This document shows positions 61,774 through 64,000 of a stretch of DNA of 64,000 nucleotides, piece by piece. The stretch is from Anthracocystis setariae. Its lineage: Eukaryota > Basidiomycota > Ustilaginomycetes > Ustilaginales > Ustilaginaceae. The notes beneath the pieces were generated by a model. The model saw only the letters and a program-made list of their open reading frames with translations. It was not told where the DNA came from and made no database searches. A program made the translations under genes and the position numbers. The stretch's first letter is position 1. Each line of letters starts with the position of its first letter. The DNA is taken from assembly GCA_928724745.1 (NCBI GenBank), contig CAKMXJ010000039.1, forward strand, positions 372,001 to 436,000, given 5' to 3'.

Positions 61774-61831
61774 AAATGGCTCCTTCGTAATGGTAAGGTC
61801 AGTGCGTAGAAATGGTTCCTTCGTAATGGTA
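61763..61831. repeat. 36-bp tandem duplication over the pyridoxal kinase stop codon
   Basis: A unit starting TCAGTGCGTAGAAATGG at 61763 is repeated at 61799 with one C/T difference over the 33 bp compared. The first copy holds the native Ser-Ala-stop codons; the second repeats the same stop context downstream. Confidence 0.85.
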
Positions 61832-62087
61832 TCTGCAATCATAGATGTTCCTGTTCGAGGCGCTACTCTTGCTTCTGTGAAGGCCAAATTCGTGTAGGCC
61901 AGGGTTGTGCTTTTCAGAGCAATTTTGACGAGCTGCTGTATTAAATGCGAATAGTTGCACAGCATTGCATCACACGAGCATTTTCGGACGTTGCAAATGG
62001 TTTGCTCTCGCTTTCGCAGGAACCGCAGAGAACGATGATGGTCTACAAGGATTGGTTGTGTTGATATCGTCTGCTTCCAATCTGCGC
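61774..62087. other. Convergent 3' flanks of the pyridoxal kinase and MIC19 genes
   Basis: 314 bp between the two stop codons, partly filled by the 36-bp duplication. No gene. Confidence 0.6.
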
Positions 62088-62705
62088 CTAGCTGAAGTTG
62101 GCGATAAACTTCTTTTCCGCCGCCTCGACCGCCTTTTTGAACTCCTCGGCCTCCTTCCAGCAATCGAGCGTCCGGCCCTCGTTACCCCGGTAGCACTTGA
62201 CCAATGCCTCCTGGGCTTCCTTTACCCCTGCATAGTTGCTGACATCCTTCTGTCGGTTGTACTTGTCGATCTTTGACCTCAACGAATCGAGCTCTTGACG
62301 CAGAACATTGGAGTTCTTGCCTTCAGATGCACCCTTGTACTTGGACTCTTTGGCAAGGTTCTCTTTTTGGATGGCCTTTTCGATCTCGGCTCGCACATCG
62401 GCTTCCTCCTTGCGCAGACGGTCGAGTTCCGACTTGATCTTTTGCTGGATCGATGTGTCGAGCGTAGCCTGTCGCGAGGCGTCGGGTCCGTCCACCTTGT
62501 CCAGGGAAGTCTTGTCAAGTTGGTTGAGCAGCGAGCGGCCGAACTGCAGAGATCAGACCGAAGCACACAACGATGTTCGAAGAAGTGAGTAGACTGTTGA
62601 GCCAAGAAGAGCGAAATGCAATCAACTTACCTGAAGGTGGCTCGACTGCTTGTCCTCGGAGGCTGGTGTTGGCGCGGCGTTCTGCTTGGAAGCGGCTGCA
62701 CCCAT
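62088..62705 (-). CDS. MIC19: MICOS subunit Mic19 (two exons)
   Basis: Exon 1 is 62705-62631, intron 62630-62544 (87 nt, GTAAGT..TGCAG) and exon 2 62543-62088, giving 176 residues. The protein begins MGAAASKQ, a myristoylation signal as in known Mic19 proteins, followed by FGRSLLNQLDKT. A long Lys/Glu/Arg coiled coil (SELDRLRKEEADVRAEIEKA) precedes a CHCH-type end with two Cys (KCYRGNEGRTLDCW) and a final helix. This matches the fungal Mic19/Aim13 (DUF1690) family of the mitochondrial contact-site and cristae-organising complex. Calling a start inside exon 2 would lose the myristoylation signal. Confidence 0.92.
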
Positions 62706-63266
62706 GATGGCTAGTCTATGCGCAAAGGTCGACTGCGACTCTTTTGCTATGTGTTCCGATGAGTACGCGGACTGCACGAGTTAGGTGAAGCGGGAGATGC
62801 GATAGGTTCGGGTTGGAGATCGACAAGTGGAGCACAGCGACCGATGTGATATGGGGTCAACCGGTTCGACTCGGAAGAATTCCACAAATGGGCCAAAGCC
62901 GCCGTCATTCCAAAATCATCAGCGATGTGCGATCTACGGATATCACGTGTTGAAAGTGAGATCGGGTCTCGAATCGAGATCGGGTCACTAATGGCGGCGC
63001 GACGCGATGCTGCAGACCAACACACACAAACATTTCCCTACTTTCTTGATGTTGATGCCGTACTACTGCCACTACCTCCACCATACTATGCCCCATCGCA
63101 GGATCCCTTCGCCATCCACCCTTCGCAACACTGCCTGAAGCGACTGCAGTCTACAGAGTTCTTAGCTCGCCCAGCCTGGTTGCGATAGGAGTCATCACTG
63201 GCCGTTGTCCGCCCAACACGTTCACATATCGACCACATCCGTTGGCGTTCGAGGGTCGTCGGCAGC
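62706..63266. other. Divergent promoter region between MIC19 and the CENP-N gene
   Basis: 561 bp between opposed start codons. Nothing else is identified. Confidence 0.55.
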
Positions 63267-64000
63267 ATGATCACCCAACCCTCCTCTTCCCGCAGCCGAC
63301 TCATCTCGCACGAAAATCACCATGTTGTTCCACACTCGATCAGTCTCCGTCGCCTGCTAACCCGACTCGACAAAACCGAGCTAATCTCGCTCGTAGCACG
63401 ATGGCTCGACAACGCCAGTCCGTCCTACATTCCGCCCATGCTCTCTCGCAGGCAACCACGACCAGGCGAGGAGGATCCTGCATCGAATCTCGTCCTGTAC
63501 CATGCTGTCTTAGATCTCAACGAGGAGCGACGCTGTCGATCCATGGATGAGTTGCGGCTGCTGTGGACGGGTCCCATGGCGGATCCCAAGGTGCCGAAAG
63601 CACGTGCTGTCGACAGGATCGTAGATGTGGACTGGCCAGAGGGATTGAGCTACGCGATGGTGGCTGAACTCGATCTGTTCCACATTAAATCAAGGCCGTT
63701 GTCCAAGACATGGACGACGGTCAAGCTCGAGTACGATGACGAAGTCGACGCAGCTGGTCGAGGCTGGGAAAGGCTGAGTGAGGCGCAGATCAGGTCACGC
63801 CTGGGCAGCGAGCTGGGACACTACTTTGAACATCACATCTATCTGCAATCCCGTCTGGACTCACATGATACCAAAGGAGCGGAAACGCCAGCATGGACAA
63901 GCGGCTTCTCCTACTTCCGAATCGTTCTCGCCCCCACACCCAGCGACGTCTGCAGTACAGGTCTGCACATCTTGCATCTTCCACGAACGCCGTTCCTGCT
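63267..64000 (+). CDS. Kinetochore protein CENP-N/Chl4/Mis15 (5' part)
   Basis: From the ATG at 63267 the frame stays open for 244 codons to the window edge. Near the N terminus are SLRRLLTRLDKTELISLVARWLDN and later KARAVDRIVDVDWPEGLSYAMVAELDL. These are the two conserved helical segments at the start of Chl4/Mis15/CENP-N proteins, ending in the pattern WPxGL...AxLD. A further segment (SYFRIVLAP...LHILHLPRTPFL) fits the next conserved block. The protein recognises centromeric chromatin or its partner CENP-L in the inner kinetochore. The C-terminal half is beyond the window. No intron is needed within the visible part. Confidence 0.82.
   Translation, partial: MITQPSSSRSRLISHENHHVVPHSISLRRLLTRLDKTELISLVARWLDNASPSYIPPMLSRRQPRPGEEDPASNLVLYHAVLDLNEERRCRSMDELRLLWTGPMADPKVPKARAVDRIVDVDWPEGLSYAMVAELDLFHIKSRPLSKTWTTVKLEYDDEVDAAGRGWERLSEAQIRSRLGSELGHYFEHHIYLQSRLDSHDTKGAETPAWTSGFSYFRIVLAPTPSDVCSTGLHILHLPRTPFL

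Noticed and set aside
1..64000. CRISPR arrays, bacterial operons or viral modules
   Set aside because: None seen. Gene structure, introns and protein families are those of a fungal nuclear genome.

Overview
This window looks like nuclear DNA of a basidiomycete, most likely a smut fungus or smut-related yeast (Ustilaginomycetes). Genes are mostly intron-poor. The introns I could place are short (79-101 nt) with GT..AG ends. Intergenic DNA is rich in simple repeats, and the gene set is typically fungal: Zds1-like, WOPR, DUF2408, CNNM/Mam3-like, Hmt1-like ABC half-transporter and Chl4/CENP-N. The species cannot be named from the sequence alone.

Layout. 0-5 kb is gene-poor. It holds the 5' tip of a secreted-protein gene running off the left edge, long homopolymer and CT tracts, and one complete Tc1/mariner transposon (1442-3080) with an intact DD34E transposase, perfect 78-bp inverted ends and a TA duplication. 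5-19 kb holds a 65-residue metallothionein, a Zds1-like cell-cycle regulator, a low-complexity protein of unknown function, a possible spliced secreted Cys-containing protein, and a WOPR-domain transcription factor. Upstream of the WOPR gene lies a 7.2-kb stretch without any gene I can support. It is full of microsatellites and contains one exact match to the Prf1 pheromone response element known from Ustilago maydis.

26-47 kb is a run of large single-exon genes, nearly all on the minus strand: a RanBP1-domain FxFG nucleoporin, a DUF2408 protein, an Hmt1/Atm1-type ABC transporter, a class I/II aminotransferase (plus strand), proteasome lid subunit Rpn6, a D-arabinose-dehydrogenase-like aldo-keto reductase, and a CNNM/Mam3-like CBS membrane protein.

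48-64 kb is dense housekeeping DNA with almost perfectly alternating gene orientation: a small unknown two-exon gene, Arl1, SmE (three exons), Vps29, the Set1 H3K4 methyltransferase, splicing factor Clf1, pyridoxal kinase, MICOS subunit Mic19, and the 5' part of a CENP-N/Chl4 kinetochore gene cut by the right edge. Convergent pairs are close (117 bp between the Set1 and Clf1 stop codons) and divergent pairs share 0.5-1 kb promoters. SmE and Clf1 both act in splicing. Rpn6, Arl1, Vps29, Set1 and Mic19 are each single subunits of conserved complexes or pathways, so there is no metabolic cluster here. The most unusual parts are the fresh-looking transposon with symmetric subterminal motifs, the oversized WOPR upstream region, and several small or spliced genes that simple ORF calling misses.
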